A stretch of DNA of 64,000 nucleotides from Streptomyces sp. SPB162 (GTDB lineage Bacteria; Actinomycetota; Actinomycetes; Streptomycetales; Streptomycetaceae): assembly GCF_029504575.1 (NCBI RefSeq), contig NZ_JAQFII010000001.1:3541001-3605000 (forward strand), in the 5' to 3' direction. How positions within the stretch are numbered: position 1 is the first letter of the stretch; each line of letters starts with the position of its first letter. The position numbers and the translations under genes are program-made. Below are positions 42,786-51,359 of the stretch, piece by piece. The notes under the pieces were generated by a model that saw only the letters and a program-made list of their open reading frames with translations, ran no database searches and was not told the DNA's origin.

Positions 42786-43732
42786 CTCGCCCCGGCGGTC
42801 GCGGCGGGCTTGGAGGAGCGGTGCTCCAGCTCGCCGTACCAGGCGGTGAGGGCATGGCCGAGGGGCCCATCGATCGCGTCGGCCGCCCGCCATGCCTGCT
42901 GGCGCTGTCCGTCCTTCCACAACCGGTAGCTGCGCAGCGTCTCGGCCATCGTGTCCCAGCCGGGGTGGCCGGTCACGTCGCGGGCCTCGACCTGGTCGAG
43001 CAGGCCGTCGAAGCCCTTCCACGGCGTTCGCAGGTCGGGCATGACCGGGCTCGCGGTGAGCGAGGTCAGCTCCTCGGCCCGCTCGACGTGCTCCTCGTAG
43101 ACGTGCAGCGAGCCCACGTGCAGGTGGAACTCGCCCAGCTCCGCGTCGAGCCATCCGGCGACCAGCTCGTGCAGCACGGTGTAGAAGAACACGTCGTACG
43201 GCATGCCGATCCACACGTCCTGGCCGCGCATCATCGTCGCCATGTGGAGACGGCCAGCCCGCAGGTGGAAGCGGAAGCCGAGGGTGCAGGGGACGTCCTT
43301 GTGCCCGGCGGCGTCCTGGGCCGGGTCATAGAGCTGGATCAGGGCCCGCCGGGAGTCGGGGTCCTCCTTGAGGATCTCCACGACCCGGGCCAACTGGTCG
43401 ACCTTGCCGCCCCAGTTCCGCATCCTGGGCCCGTACGCACCGAGCAGGACGCCGTCGTCGGCGTACTGCCGCAGCCGCGCGTTGTAGTCGAAGATCCACG
43501 GGGCGTCGGAGCCGGACAGGTGCCAGACGGTCTCGGCGACGGCGAAGGCCGGGTTCACGATCCGGGCCGGGGGTGCGTAGAGCAGGCGGGCGCGCGGTTG
43601 GGTAAGCAGCAGGTGGACGTCGCGGACTTCGCGGGTGGCCATGCCTCGGGGGCTGACCTGTTCGCCGGACTTGGCCAGCGTGATGGCGCCGGAGAACAGC
43701 TCGGCCATGCTGTCGGCGGTGAGGTGTGTCAT
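42782..43732 (-). CDS. thymidylate synthase homologue, probable (d)CMP hydroxymethylase
   Basis: A 316-residue member of the thymidylate synthase superfamily. The active-site Cys is in KDVPCTLGFRFHLR (Cys149), the phosphate and pyrimidine region in MMRGQDVWIGMPYDVFFYTV, and the 3'-OH binding HxY in HVGSLHVYEEH. At the position of E. coli TS Asn177 (GLPFN) there is Asp180 (GMPYD). In this superfamily that change is the hallmark of cytosine specificity, as in T4 dCMP hydroxymethylase. It is also unlike cellular ThyA in having Thr, not His, after the Cys. ATG overlaps the upstream gene and the stop overlaps the carbamoyltransferase. I infer C5-hydroxymethylation of CMP or dCMP. Confidence 0.8.
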   Translation of the reverse strand: MTHLTADSMAELFSGAITLAKSGEQVSPRGMATREVRDVHLLLTQPRARLLYAPPARIVNPAFAVAETVWHLSGSDAPWIFDYNARLRQYADDGVLLGAYGPRMRNWGGKVDQLARVVEILKEDPDSRRALIQLYDPAQDAAGHKDVPCTLGFRFHLRAGRLHMATMMRGQDVWIGMPYDVFFYTVLHELVAGWLDAELGEFHLHVGSLHVYEEHVERAEELTSLTASPVMPDLRTPWKGFDGLLDQVEARDVTGHPGWDTMAETLRSYRLWKDGQRQQAWRAADAIDGPLGHALTAWYGELEHRSSKPAATAGAR

Positions 43733-45579
43733 CGGGCAGGAACTCCTTCGCCCTGGGGCGCAGAGGTCGCGCTCGGGGCATCGTGGTGGAGGGGGTCGGA
43801 TGATCTGGCGCTGGTTTCTGCGCGTTGGGTGATGAGGCGAGCGACCTGGACCGCGCTGTCACCGCGCCACCGGCACACCGCGTCCAGGGCCGTCTTCGCG
43901 ACGGGCACGCCCGGCTCACGCAGGGCGCCGAGTGCTTCGGCGACGTCAGCGGCGTTGTGGCAACGGGTCGCGAGGCCGTGGCCGGCCAGGTCCAGCGTGC
44001 GTTCGCCCGGCGGGCCGATTTCGAGGACCGGGACGCCGAGCAGCGCGGCCTCGATCCCGCACGTCGAGTACGCGCTCGCCAGCGCATCGGCCCCGGCGAG
44101 GCAGCCCCGAGCGCCGACCCGCGGGTCGGCCACGGCCACCGGCGGCCCGCCGGCCCGCTTCAGTAGCGCGGTGAAGGCATCGGCGCCCTGCGCCGGGTGC
44201 GGAGCGATGACGAGACCCCAGTCGCCTTCCGCCTCGTTCAGGCCGTCCAGGAGGAGGTCCGCCTGGTCCTTGAGGTGGCCGGGACTGAACGGCTGGCAGG
44301 CCCACACCGCGACCCGGGCGGGGGCACGGCGGTTGCCCGGCGCGAGCACCTTCTCCAGGTACCGCCGCTGTGCCTCACGGCCGAGGGCGGCCAGGGCATC
44401 GAAGCGGGGCTGTCCCAGCACGTGCACCTCGGCGTCAGGGTGGCGCACCCACGCTCGGGCCAGAGGAACGTCCCGTTCGCCCATGACGACGATGTCGCGG
44501 CTGTGCAGGGCCGGCCAGGCGACCGACTCTGCCGTCCATGCCCCGTGCTGCACGTGGACCGTGTTCGCGCCGTGCCGCTCGGCTGCGTGCGCGGCCAGTG
44601 CGCCTAGCGGGCTGGTGTCGTTGCTCAACAGAACGGTGTGCGGCCGGGTCGCGGCCAGGACACCGTCGAGCCAGCGCTCTGCTCCGAGCACGGTCCGCCA
44701 TGACGGCTGCGTGCACCCGCCGCTGGTTTCGAGGAGCACAGACAAGAGCATGACGAGCCGCGCGAGTTGGAGGCTGTGGCCCTTGACGCGGACGACGTGT
44801 TCGTCGTCCGCAGGGTGTAGGTCCTCAGTGGTACCGGAGAGGGTGAAGAGGTCGCTCGGCGCCGAGCGCAGGTCGATGCCCGTAGCCGTCGGTGCGGGGC
44901 ATCGCTCAGCAGGGTCGGTGGCGAGGTCGAGCAGGAGGCTCGTACCTCCGTCGCGCTCCAGCTCGGCGAGCACCGGCATCAGGGTGGCGGCGTGGCGGGA
45001 GGTCCAGGACAGTGCCACGACGTCTCGCTGCTGCAGGTCCGCCGGGAGCGGGCTCGGCTCCGTGTTCGCCGTGCTGACACGGGCTCGGTTGCGTAACTGG
45101 GCGGAGCGGGTGGGGTTGTACGGGGCGTCCGCTCCGAGCAGGTAGGCGATGCCGGACCAGGTGACGGTGTACGCGAGGTACTCCCGCAAGGTACTCGACC
45201 GCAGACCCACGCGCCCCTCGTACGGGGCGAGGGCCACGGGCCCCGGAGCCGACGCGAACGGTGCCCAGGCATCGAGGGCCAGCAGCTTGCGCAGGATCTC
45301 GGCCACGAAGCGCCGCACGGGAACGTGCTGCACGTGAAGCCATCCAGCTCCGCCAGGTGTGGACACGAACGAGGTGCCGTAGCGTTCCAGGGCGTCCATG
45401 ACGTCCTCGACGAGGGCGCGCAACTCCTGCCGGTCGACGGGGAGAGACTCCAGATCCCCGGTCCGGATGTGGTCGGTCTTCACCTGGGCCAGGGCGGCGC
45501 TGCCGACGAGAGCCCATCGGGGCTGGCCTGCGATGTCGGACCGGACCAAGCCCAGGCCACTGGTCGAGCGGGTGCTCAC
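43729..45579 (-). CDS. large glycosyltransferase-like protein (GT-B-like)
   Basis: A 616-residue protein from GTG 45579 (GTGA overlap with the HAD gene). The C-terminal half has HGANTVHVQHGAWTAESVAW, VVMGERDVPLARAWVRHPDA, VHVLGQPRFDALAALG and LASAYSTCGIEAALLGVPVL, a set seen in CDP-glycerol transferases and KpsS/epimerase-like GT-B proteins. The N-terminal 200 residues are unassigned. Likely binds a nucleotide-linked donor. Overlaps the TS-like ATG. Family placement is approximate. Confidence 0.6.
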   Translation of the reverse strand: MSTRSTSGLGLVRSDIAGQPRWALVGSAALAQVKTDHIRTGDLESLPVDRQELRALVEDVMDALERYGTSFVSTPGGAGWLHVQHVPVRRFVAEILRKLLALDAWAPFASAPGPVALAPYEGRVGLRSSTLREYLAYTVTWSGIAYLLGADAPYNPTRSAQLRNRARVSTANTEPSPLPADLQQRDVVALSWTSRHAATLMPVLAELERDGGTSLLLDLATDPAERCPAPTATGIDLRSAPSDLFTLSGTTEDLHPADDEHVVRVKGHSLQLARLVMLLSVLLETSGGCTQPSWRTVLGAERWLDGVLAATRPHTVLLSNDTSPLGALAAHAAERHGANTVHVQHGAWTAESVAWPALHSRDIVVMGERDVPLARAWVRHPDAEVHVLGQPRFDALAALGREAQRRYLEKVLAPGNRRAPARVAVWACQPFSPGHLKDQADLLLDGLNEAEGDWGLVIAPHPAQGADAFTALLKRAGGPPVAVADPRVGARGCLAGADALASAYSTCGIEAALLGVPVLEIGPPGERTLDLAGHGLATRCHNAADVAEALGALREPGVPVAKTALDAVCRWRGDSAVQVARLITQRAETSARSSDPLHHDAPSATSAPQGEGVPAR

Positions 45580-46298
45580 CCCAGGCTCCCCTCGACGAAC
45601 GGCGTTCCGGAGCGCAGGAGTTGCAGCAGCCCCCGTGGCGCGTCGACGATCTCGGGTGCGGGAGAGGTGGGCTGCCCGTATCCCCACCCCGCGTGGACGT
45701 AGGCGACACCGGCGCGGGCCGCCGCTTCCTGGTCGACGGCCATGTCCCCCACGTACACGGCTTCGGCGGGGTCGACTCCGAGGTCGACCAGGGCCAGGAG
45801 GAGCGGGTCGGGGGCGGGCTTCGCCCGGCCCGCTCCAGCGGGGGTGCGGACGGTGGCGAAAGGGCAGCCGAGGTGCGCGAGGAGCGGCGCGGCGCGATCG
45901 ACGTGCTTCGACGTCACGACGCCCAGCCGCCAGTCGGCGGCCACGAAGGCGTGGAGCACTTCGACGATGCCGGTGAATTCGTGCGCGAGGTGCGCGGTGG
46001 CGACGGATTCCGTTTCGTATGTCCGGCGGACTGCGTCGATGTCGGCGATGCCCAGCCGCTGCATGATGTCGCTGAACTCACGTCCGAGGTGCCGCTCGTA
46101 GTCGGTGAACGGAAGGGTTATGCCGTGGTCCTCCTGGACCTTCCGCCATGCCTTCTGCATCACCGGGCGGGTGTCGAGCAGGACGCCATCGAGGTCGAGG
46201 AGAAGGGCACGCTGCGCACGGTCGGCGTGCCGGGGCTCGCCGACTTTGCTTTCGGATGCGGCCGGAGCCGGTAGAGCTATCGGAGCGGGAACGGTCAT
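45576..46298 (-). CDS. HAD-superfamily phosphatase
   Basis: A 240-residue phosphatase with full motifs: ALLLDLDGVLLDTRPVMQKA (DxD), LGVVTSKHVDRAAPLLAHLG, GAGRAKPAPDPLLLALVDLG (Lys) and EAVYVGDMAVDQEAAARAGV (GD..D). It resembles phosphoglycolate phosphatase (HAD-IA). ATG 46298 follows AGGAGAACG; an N-terminal 28-residue extension rich in Pro/Ala is atypical. First clear enzyme of the minus-strand run; probably dephosphorylates a sugar or nucleotide intermediate. Confidence 0.85.
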   Translation of the reverse strand: MTVPAPIALPAPAASESKVGEPRHADRAQRALLLDLDGVLLDTRPVMQKAWRKVQEDHGITLPFTDYERHLGREFSDIMQRLGIADIDAVRRTYETESVATAHLAHEFTGIVEVLHAFVAADWRLGVVTSKHVDRAAPLLAHLGCPFATVRTPAGAGRAKPAPDPLLLALVDLGVDPAEAVYVGDMAVDQEAAARAGVAYVHAGWGYGQPTSPAPEIVDAPRGLLQLLRSGTPFVEGSLG

Positions 46299-46344
46299 GG
46301 TCGTTCTCCTCATCAGGGGGCTAGTGGCAGCGGGGCGGCGAGAC

Positions 46345-46827
46345 TCAAAGGGCCGAGACCGGGTCGAGTTCGCACTCGGGGTACTGGCTGGGCCCGCCGG
46401 CCTCTTCGAACGCCGCATTGAGAAGCGCCACGTGCATGCGGTCGCGGCGGTTTCTGGATTGCAGGGCGCGGCCGTGGCGGGTCAGGGCCCACGCCTTGAG
46501 GGCCACGGGGTCGTTCATGAAGTTCTTGGCGTTCTGCCGCAGCACGGCCGACGTGTGCACCCCGAGGTTGAGTCCGGTGCGCCAGAACTCGAGCCACCAC
46601 TGGCACATCAGCAGCGGACCGGACTCGTCCTCCTTGACGTGATCGGGGTGGTTCCGCACCCAGATCGGGTCCAAGTCCGGATGGGTCGTGGCGACTTCGA
46701 GCATGCGACCGTGCGCCTTGTGCATCTCCAGCTCCAGGCGTTGCCGGTGCTGCAGGTGCCGCTGGGCGGTGTGCACCGCGGACGCGACGGCAACGGTGGC
46801 GGCCAGAGCGAGAACGGAACGGTTCAT
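46345..46827 (-). CDS. DUF6082 family protein
   Basis: A 160-residue protein with an N-terminal hydrophobic segment (VLALAATVAVASAVHTAQRH), then a helical body rich in His, Trp and Arg (LMCQWWLEFWRTGLNLGVHT, LRQNAKNFMNDPVALKAWAL). It matches the DUF6082 proteins that are abundant and multicopy in Streptomyces, often near biosynthetic or regulatory genes; function unknown. It lies between the HAD gene and a short unknown gene on the same strand. Confidence 0.7.
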   Translation of the reverse strand: MNRSVLALAATVAVASAVHTAQRHLQHRQRLELEMHKAHGRMLEVATTHPDLDPIWVRNHPDHVKEDESGPLLMCQWWLEFWRTGLNLGVHTSAVLRQNAKNFMNDPVALKAWALTRHGRALQSRNRRDRMHVALLNAAFEEAGGPSQYPECELDPVSAL

Positions 46828-46871
46828 CTGTTACCTCACTTGCTCGCGGTTGGGAGTGTCCGTGACCGTCG

Positions 46872-47126
46872 TCATGCCGCGTCCTGCGGGTTGTCAGGCG
46901 AAACCGGAGGCGCCGGATTCCCGGCAGCGGGCAGGCGGGAGAGGCGGTGGAAGCGGGAGAGGTCGAAGCCGCTCCCCCGAACCTCGCCAGCGGGCACGGC
47001 GAAGAGATCGATGCCGGCCTCGCTGGGTAGTTCCGGAGTGGCCTCATGGATGGCGAGCAGGGCCTCGCCTTGCTCGCGGTGCGGGAGCAGGCCCGGTGGC
47101 CCGTCGATGTGTTCCTCGAACGGCAT
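46872..47126 (-). CDS. small hypothetical protein (84 aa)
   Basis: ATG 47126. MPFEEHIDGPPGLLPHREQG is followed by an acidic middle (LPSEAGIDLFAVPAGEVRGS) and a Pro-rich end. No family recognised and no motif. It precedes the DUF6082 gene by 45 bases on the same strand and may begin the transcription unit, with a very small membrane peptide frame just upstream. Confidence 0.4.
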   Translation of the reverse strand: MPFEEHIDGPPGLLPHREQGEALLAIHEATPELPSEAGIDLFAVPAGEVRGSGFDLSRFHRLSRLPAAGNPAPPVSPDNPQDAA

Positions 47127-47138
47127 GGCGTCCCCAGA

Positions 47139-47237
47139 TCAGGTGGAGCGGTAGGCGATGGCGAGCACGGCAAACGTGGCGAGGACCAGGAGGACCTGGG
47201 CGCTGGCCTGTCTCCAGCCCCACCCCCTCGCGTCCAT
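47139..47237 (-). CDS. possible 32-aa membrane peptide
   Basis: ATG 47237 to TGA 47139. The peptide has a charged start (MDARGWGWRQ) and a single membrane helix (AQVLLVLATFAVLAIAYRST). The ribosome site is weak. It fits between two same-strand genes without overlap. Small size makes it uncertain. Confidence 0.3.
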   Translation of the reverse strand: MDARGWGWRQASAQVLLVLATFAVLAIAYRST

Positions 47238-47255
47238 CCAGCGCAGCGGACGCCT

Positions 47256-47879
47256 TCAAGTCGGTACGGCAGGCTCCTCTGGAATCACGAGATGTATGAA
47301 CGCTTGGTATCGCTCGCCGAGCTGCCTGATCACGGCGTGGTACTCGTCGTCATCAGAGCTGATGTTGTGCCGATCGAGGACGATCACGCCGGTCGCGAAT
47401 CCACCTCGGATCAGGCGCTCCACCTCGCCCCAACCGGGGCGCTTCCAAGGGGGCGTGTAGACGCCACGGCTGTCGCGCGTACCAGGGAAGTAGCCCGTCG
47501 CCGCAGGGACGGCCACGTCGTGGAGCCTGGCTCCTATCGCATAACCGTGCTGCTCGGCCTCGGCCTGGAGGGTGTTCCAGTCCTCGTCGGGGCTGGCACC
47601 CGCGCCAAGGACCAAGCTGTATGCCAACAACCGAAGTTGCCGATCACCGGCTCCACGAGCATGTCGTTCGTTCGCCTCCCGCCGAAACTGCTGACGGAGC
47701 CGACAGAGCTGTCCGCTGCGGGACGGGCGCACCAGCGGAGCGCCGAAGTGCCACCTTCGGGTGGCTGCGTTGTCGATGTCCATCCAGTCGCTGGACTCCG
47801 GCATCTCCAGCACCGCCTCGCGGTGATCCGTATGCGTCAGCGCGGCTGACGGGGAACGTATTTGGTCGTGCGGCGACAT
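47256..47879 (-). CDS. hypothetical protein
   Basis: A 207-residue protein starting MSPHDQIRSPSAALTHTDHR. The central part LRLLAYSLVLGAGASPDEDW and the end LIRGGFATGVIVLDRHNISS (SDDDEYHAVIRQLGERYQAF) resemble the catalytic-domain edge of serine-recombinase-like proteins, in which a short alpha/beta fold ends with such a DEYH..V...G helix. The recombinase Ser and Arg residues are not apparent, so it is probably a degenerate relative. Several Streptomyces proteins of this shape are annotated as hypothetical. Confidence 0.45.
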   Translation of the reverse strand: MSPHDQIRSPSAALTHTDHREAVLEMPESSDWMDIDNAATRRWHFGAPLVRPSRSGQLCRLRQQFRREANERHARGAGDRQLRLLAYSLVLGAGASPDEDWNTLQAEAEQHGYAIGARLHDVAVPAATGYFPGTRDSRGVYTPPWKRPGWGEVERLIRGGFATGVIVLDRHNISSDDDEYHAVIRQLGERYQAFIHLVIPEEPAVPT

Positions 47880-48164
47880 GGGAATGCCTCCATATGTCGG
47901 GATCGGGTCAGGTGCTCGACTGCCATCACCGGAACCGCGGTCAGCCGGGGAAGGCTCGCCAGGAGGAGCTGCCGGCGATCTGTGGGGCCTGGCGGACGAC
48001 TACTCCGCGTCGCGCCGATCACTGGCCGTGCCACTCAGCCGTTGGCCGTACCAGTGGGACTCACCAGGCGACGCGGCTCGAATGGAACCGTCCGGGCGGT
48101 GGCGGTTGCGTCCAGGGAAGTGGTGTACCGGTTCTCACCTGATCCGGGTGTTTGTCCCGGCGTC
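47880..48164. other. intergenic stretch left of the IS256 element
   Basis: No convincing gene. It should carry the promoter of the minus-strand gene starting at 47879. Confidence 0.4.
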
Positions 48165-49525
48165 GGAGTGAGGGTCCGGATATGAGAACGGCCACCGGCT
48201 GATCTTCGAGATGTCTAGGCTCGAAGGAGATCAGCACGATGACCGCACCAGACAGTTTGCCCCTGCACGCCCTCGTCGAAGACAACCTCGCCGCGGCGAG
48301 TCCCGATCTGCTGCGCGCGATGGTCAAGACATTCGCCGACGCACTCATGTCCGCACAGGCCGACGCCCTCTGCAACGCCGAATACGGGCAGGTCAGCGAC
48401 GAACGCGTCAACCACCGCAACGGCTACCGCCCACGCGAATGGGACACCCGCGCCGGCACCGTCGAACTCGCTGTCCCCAAGCTGCGCCAGGGCAGCTATT
48501 TCCCGCACTGGCTCCTCGAACGGCGCCGCCGGGCCGAGCAGGCCCTCATCTCTGTGGTCGCCACCGCCTACCTGCTCGGCGTCTCCACCCGCCGGGTCGA
48601 AAAACTCGCCGAGTCCCTCGGCGTCACCCAACTGTCGAAGTCTCAGGTCAGCACGATGGCCAAGCACCTGGACGAGCAGGTCACCGCCTTCCGCAACCGC
48701 CCCCTGGACGCCGGCCCATACTCGTTCGTCTGGGTCGACGCGCTCACCCAGAAGGTTCGTGAGGGCGGCCGGATCATCAACGTCCACGCCCTGGTCGCGG
48801 TCGGCGTCAACGCCGACGGCCACCGCGAGATCCTCGGCCTGGACGTCGCCACGGCCGAGGACGGCGCCGGCTGGCTCGCCTTCCTGCGCTCGCTGACCGC
48901 CCGTGGCCTGTCCGGCGTCCGGCTCGTCGTCTCCGACGCCCACACCGGCCTGGTCAACGCCATCGGCGCGGTCCTGCCCGGCGCCTCCTGGCAGCGCTGC
49001 CGCACCCACTACGCGAGAAATCTCCTGAGCCAGGTCCCGAAGTCAGCCCAACCGTGGGTGGCCACGTTGCTGCGGACCGTCTTCGAACAGCCCGACACCG
49101 ACGCGGTGAAAGCCCAAATGACCCATGTCCTGGACGCTCTGGAGACCAAGTTCCCCAAAGCGGCAGCCCACTTGGACGCTGCACAGCACGACCTGCTCGC
49201 CTTCGCCGCGTTCCCGCGCGAGCTCTGGCGGCAGATCTGGTCGAACAACCCGCAGGAACGGCTGAACAAAGAAATCCGCCGCCGCACCGACGTCGTCGGC
49301 ATCTTCCCCGACCGCAGCGCCGTCATCCGTCTCGTCGGCGCGGTCCTGGCCGAGCAGAACGACGAATGGACCGAGGCCCGCCGCTACATGAGCCGCGAAC
49401 TCCTCGCCAAGGCCCGACTCCACCCGATCGAGTCAGAAACAGACGACCCCGCCCTGCCCACCGAACTCACCGCATAACCTCAAAACGAGATCACCGAGTG
49501 GCCGTCGATACACCACTCCTGCGGA
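48165..49525 (+). mobile_element. IS256-family insertion sequence (ends approximate)
   Basis: Related ends are seen as AACGGCCACCGGCTGATC (48195-48212) on the left and, read on the other strand, GACGGCCACTCGGTGATC on the right (about 49488-49505). Each lies inside a longer imperfect repeat beginning near GGAGTG. No target duplication is clear. One transposase gene fills the element. Confidence 0.65.
48239..49477 (+). CDS. IS256-family transposase
   Basis: A 412-residue mutator-type transposase, intact. N-terminal LMSAQADALCNAEYGQVSDE, then HRNGYRPREWDTRAGTVELA, VPKLRQGSYFPHWLLERRRR and the family signature for the catalytic region: FVWVDALTQKVREGGRIINV (Asp), RLVVSDAHTGLVNAIGAVLP (Asp) and WSNNPQERLNKEIRRRTDVV (Glu in NP.ERLN.EIRRR). 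All three DDE residues are present, so it could still move. Confidence 0.92.
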   Translation: MTAPDSLPLHALVEDNLAAASPDLLRAMVKTFADALMSAQADALCNAEYGQVSDERVNHRNGYRPREWDTRAGTVELAVPKLRQGSYFPHWLLERRRRAEQALISVVATAYLLGVSTRRVEKLAESLGVTQLSKSQVSTMAKHLDEQVTAFRNRPLDAGPYSFVWVDALTQKVREGGRIINVHALVAVGVNADGHREILGLDVATAEDGAGWLAFLRSLTARGLSGVRLVVSDAHTGLVNAIGAVLPGASWQRCRTHYARNLLSQVPKSAQPWVATLLRTVFEQPDTDAVKAQMTHVLDALETKFPKAAAHLDAAQHDLLAFAAFPRELWRQIWSNNPQERLNKEIRRRTDVVGIFPDRSAVIRLVGAVLAEQNDEWTEARRYMSRELLAKARLHPIESETDDPALPTELTA

Positions 49526-49673
49526 CGTGACCGCGGTGGCGGGGCGTCGCGGCTATCTCCGCCTGCTCGTCGGCGCTCACCATGCGCACTCCGTCGAGGA
49601 GACGTTGTTCCCAGGAGGAAAGCTCCCTGCCGAGCTTGGGCGCCGGGCTAACTTCTTCTGTCTCGTCCACGGC

Positions 49674-50252
49674 TCAGATGCGCCCGACCCCTACGAGCAC
49701 GCGGCCAATCAGGTTCGGATCGACTCGTGGTGGCCTCAGCTTCCCTGGGCCGGCTATCGGAGGCCGGTCCGGAGAGCGCGCCGACCTCTCGTCTTCACCA
49801 ACTCGGTGAGCGGGGTTGAGGCCGACCTCGGCCCACACCACTTTGCCGGGCATACCGCGCGCCGGATAGTGACCCCAGCGCCTGCTCATCACTGCAACGA
49901 TGAAGATGCCTCGGCCCCCCGTCGCCTCCACGCCAACCTGTTTCAACACCGGCGGCCTCGTGTCGCGATCCCACACCGATACCGTCACCGCGTCGCCGAG
50001 GATCTCCAGCGTGAGTTCGAAGGTCTGCGCCGTGTTCCGCACCGAGAACGGGGAGGTCTCCTCCTCGCCCTCCTTGGGGTGCCGGACGGCGTTCGTGGCC
50101 AGCTCCGACACCAGAAGCTGCACGGTCTCGACAATGCCGGCGTGCACGCCCCAGCGGGACAGAACATCTGCGGTGTGCAACCGCGCCAAGCCGACGGCGT
50201 TGGGGATGTCGGCCAACGTGAGGCTATTACGCGGGTGTGGTGCCTGGGACAC
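49674..50252 (-). CDS. HATPase_c (anti-sigma/RsbW-like) ATP-binding protein
   Basis: A 192-residue protein from GTG 50252 behind GGGAGG. It has the GHKL fold: LLVSELATNAVRHPKEGEEE (N-box, here ELATNAVRH) and DTRPPVLKQVGVEATGGRGI (G1 box-like, GGRGIFIV). Single-domain RsbW-type kinases of this kind are very numerous in Streptomyces and usually act on anti-anti-sigma partners; none is encoded next to it. The C-terminal 55 residues beyond the fold are unusual and reach to within 150 bases of the IS256 element. Confidence 0.8.
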   Translation of the reverse strand: MSQAPHPRNSLTLADIPNAVGLARLHTADVLSRWGVHAGIVETVQLLVSELATNAVRHPKEGEEETSPFSVRNTAQTFELTLEILGDAVTVSVWDRDTRPPVLKQVGVEATGGRGIFIVAVMSRRWGHYPARGMPGKVVWAEVGLNPAHRVGEDERSARSPDRPPIAGPGKLRPPRVDPNLIGRVLVGVGRI

Positions 50253-50540
50253 GGTGTACCTCCCGAGTTGGGAGAGGAGCGCGGGGTGCGTTCGCTGGCT
50301 CTCGCTCGTTTCGTGATGGGGCCGCCGAACCCGGACTCGGCGTTTGAGTAGCGACAGACGGCATCCCGGGCTCGCGCCGTCTCCGGATCCGCGGGACCGA
50401 TGCCGACTGATCGCCGACTGCACGGTTGTCCCCGGGCCGGGTACGTCCATAAGGGAACCGCTCCGGCGCCCCGGTAAGAAGGGTGCGCAGAGGATGTCTC
50501 CGACCACACGGGTCGGCACGGTTGGTGAAGGGTTGTACGG

Positions 50541-51350
50541 ATGGCGAGCACAGAACGTGACCAGGGGAAGCAAGCGGCGGCGGGACGTTTCGAGGGCCGG
50601 CGGATTTTGGTGACGGGGGGTTCCAGGGGGCTGGGCGAGCACGTCGTGCGCCTGCTGCTGTCGGAAGGAGCACGAGTGGCGACGTGTGCGCGGAAGCCCG
50701 AGCCACTGGAGGCGCTTCGTAGTTCACTCGTTTCGCCGGACGCGCTGTTCACACGGCCTCTGGACGTCGCTGCCCCGGAACTGCTGGAACGGTTTGTGGA
50801 CGATGCCGCGTCAGCACTGGGGGGCCTGGACGGTGTGGTCGCTTGCGCGGGTGGCGCACGTGGTCGGGGTATCGCCCAGGCAACGGCTCAAGACTGGTCG
50901 GCAACGTGGGAGATGAACGTCGGCCATGTCGCGCGGCTGGTCGCCACGGGTGCACCGCACCTGCGGACGGCTGGTGGCGGCCCGATCGTCGTGGTGGCCT
51001 CGGTCTCCGGTTGGAAGCCGGGTCCACAGGCTCAGTACGGCGCGGCGAAGGCGGCCCAGATCCACATGGTGTCGTCGTTGGCGAGGGAGCTGGCCACAGA
51101 CGGCATCCGTGTGAACGCGGTCTCTCCCGGGTCGATGCTCATCCCGGGCAAACGATGGGATCGGATGCGCCGAGAGAACCCATCGGCCTTCGACCGTTTC
51201 CGCGCCGAGTTTCCCGGGGGCGAGCTGGTGCGTCCGGAGGAGGTGGCGGACGTGATCGCGTTCTTGCTTTCGGACGCCTCCCGGGCGGTGACCGGGGTCA
51301 ATCTCCCTGTCGACAAGGGGCAGAATGCGCCGACGCCGGAAGGGTACTGA
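50541..51350 (+). CDS. SDR-family oxidoreductase
   Basis: A 269-residue short-chain dehydrogenase. Cofactor motif ILVTGGSRGLGEHVVRLLLS, LDGVVACAGGARG (NAG-type), Ser in IVVVASVSGWKPGPQ, and the active-site YGAAKAAQIHMVSSLARELA (YxxxK). The end PEEVADVIAFLLSDASRAVT is typical, with a closing VTGVNLPVDKGQNA. NADP preference is suggested by the Arg after strand 2 (CARKPEP). Substrate unknown. Divergent from the HATPase gene, with 288 bases between, and convergent with the regulator; it may add an oxidation step to the nearby pathway. Confidence 0.85.
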   Translation: MASTERDQGKQAAAGRFEGRRILVTGGSRGLGEHVVRLLLSEGARVATCARKPEPLEALRSSLVSPDALFTRPLDVAAPELLERFVDDAASALGGLDGVVACAGGARGRGIAQATAQDWSATWEMNVGHVARLVATGAPHLRTAGGGPIVVVASVSGWKPGPQAQYGAAKAAQIHMVSSLARELATDGIRVNAVSPGSMLIPGKRWDRMRRENPSAFDRFRAEFPGGELVRPEEVADVIAFLLSDASRAVTGVNLPVDKGQNAPTPEGY

Positions 51351-51359
51351 CTGAGAGGG

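Noticed and set aside
42782..43732. Ordinary ThyA for dTMP synthesis
   Set aside because: Asp at the Asn177 position, Thr after the Cys and the operon context argue against a housekeeping role.
49527..50351. A + strand gene opposite the HATPase protein
   Set aside because: The minus-strand HATPase gene has clear motifs and a strong ribosome site; the opposite frame is a shadow apart from its first 50 codons, which I cannot assign.
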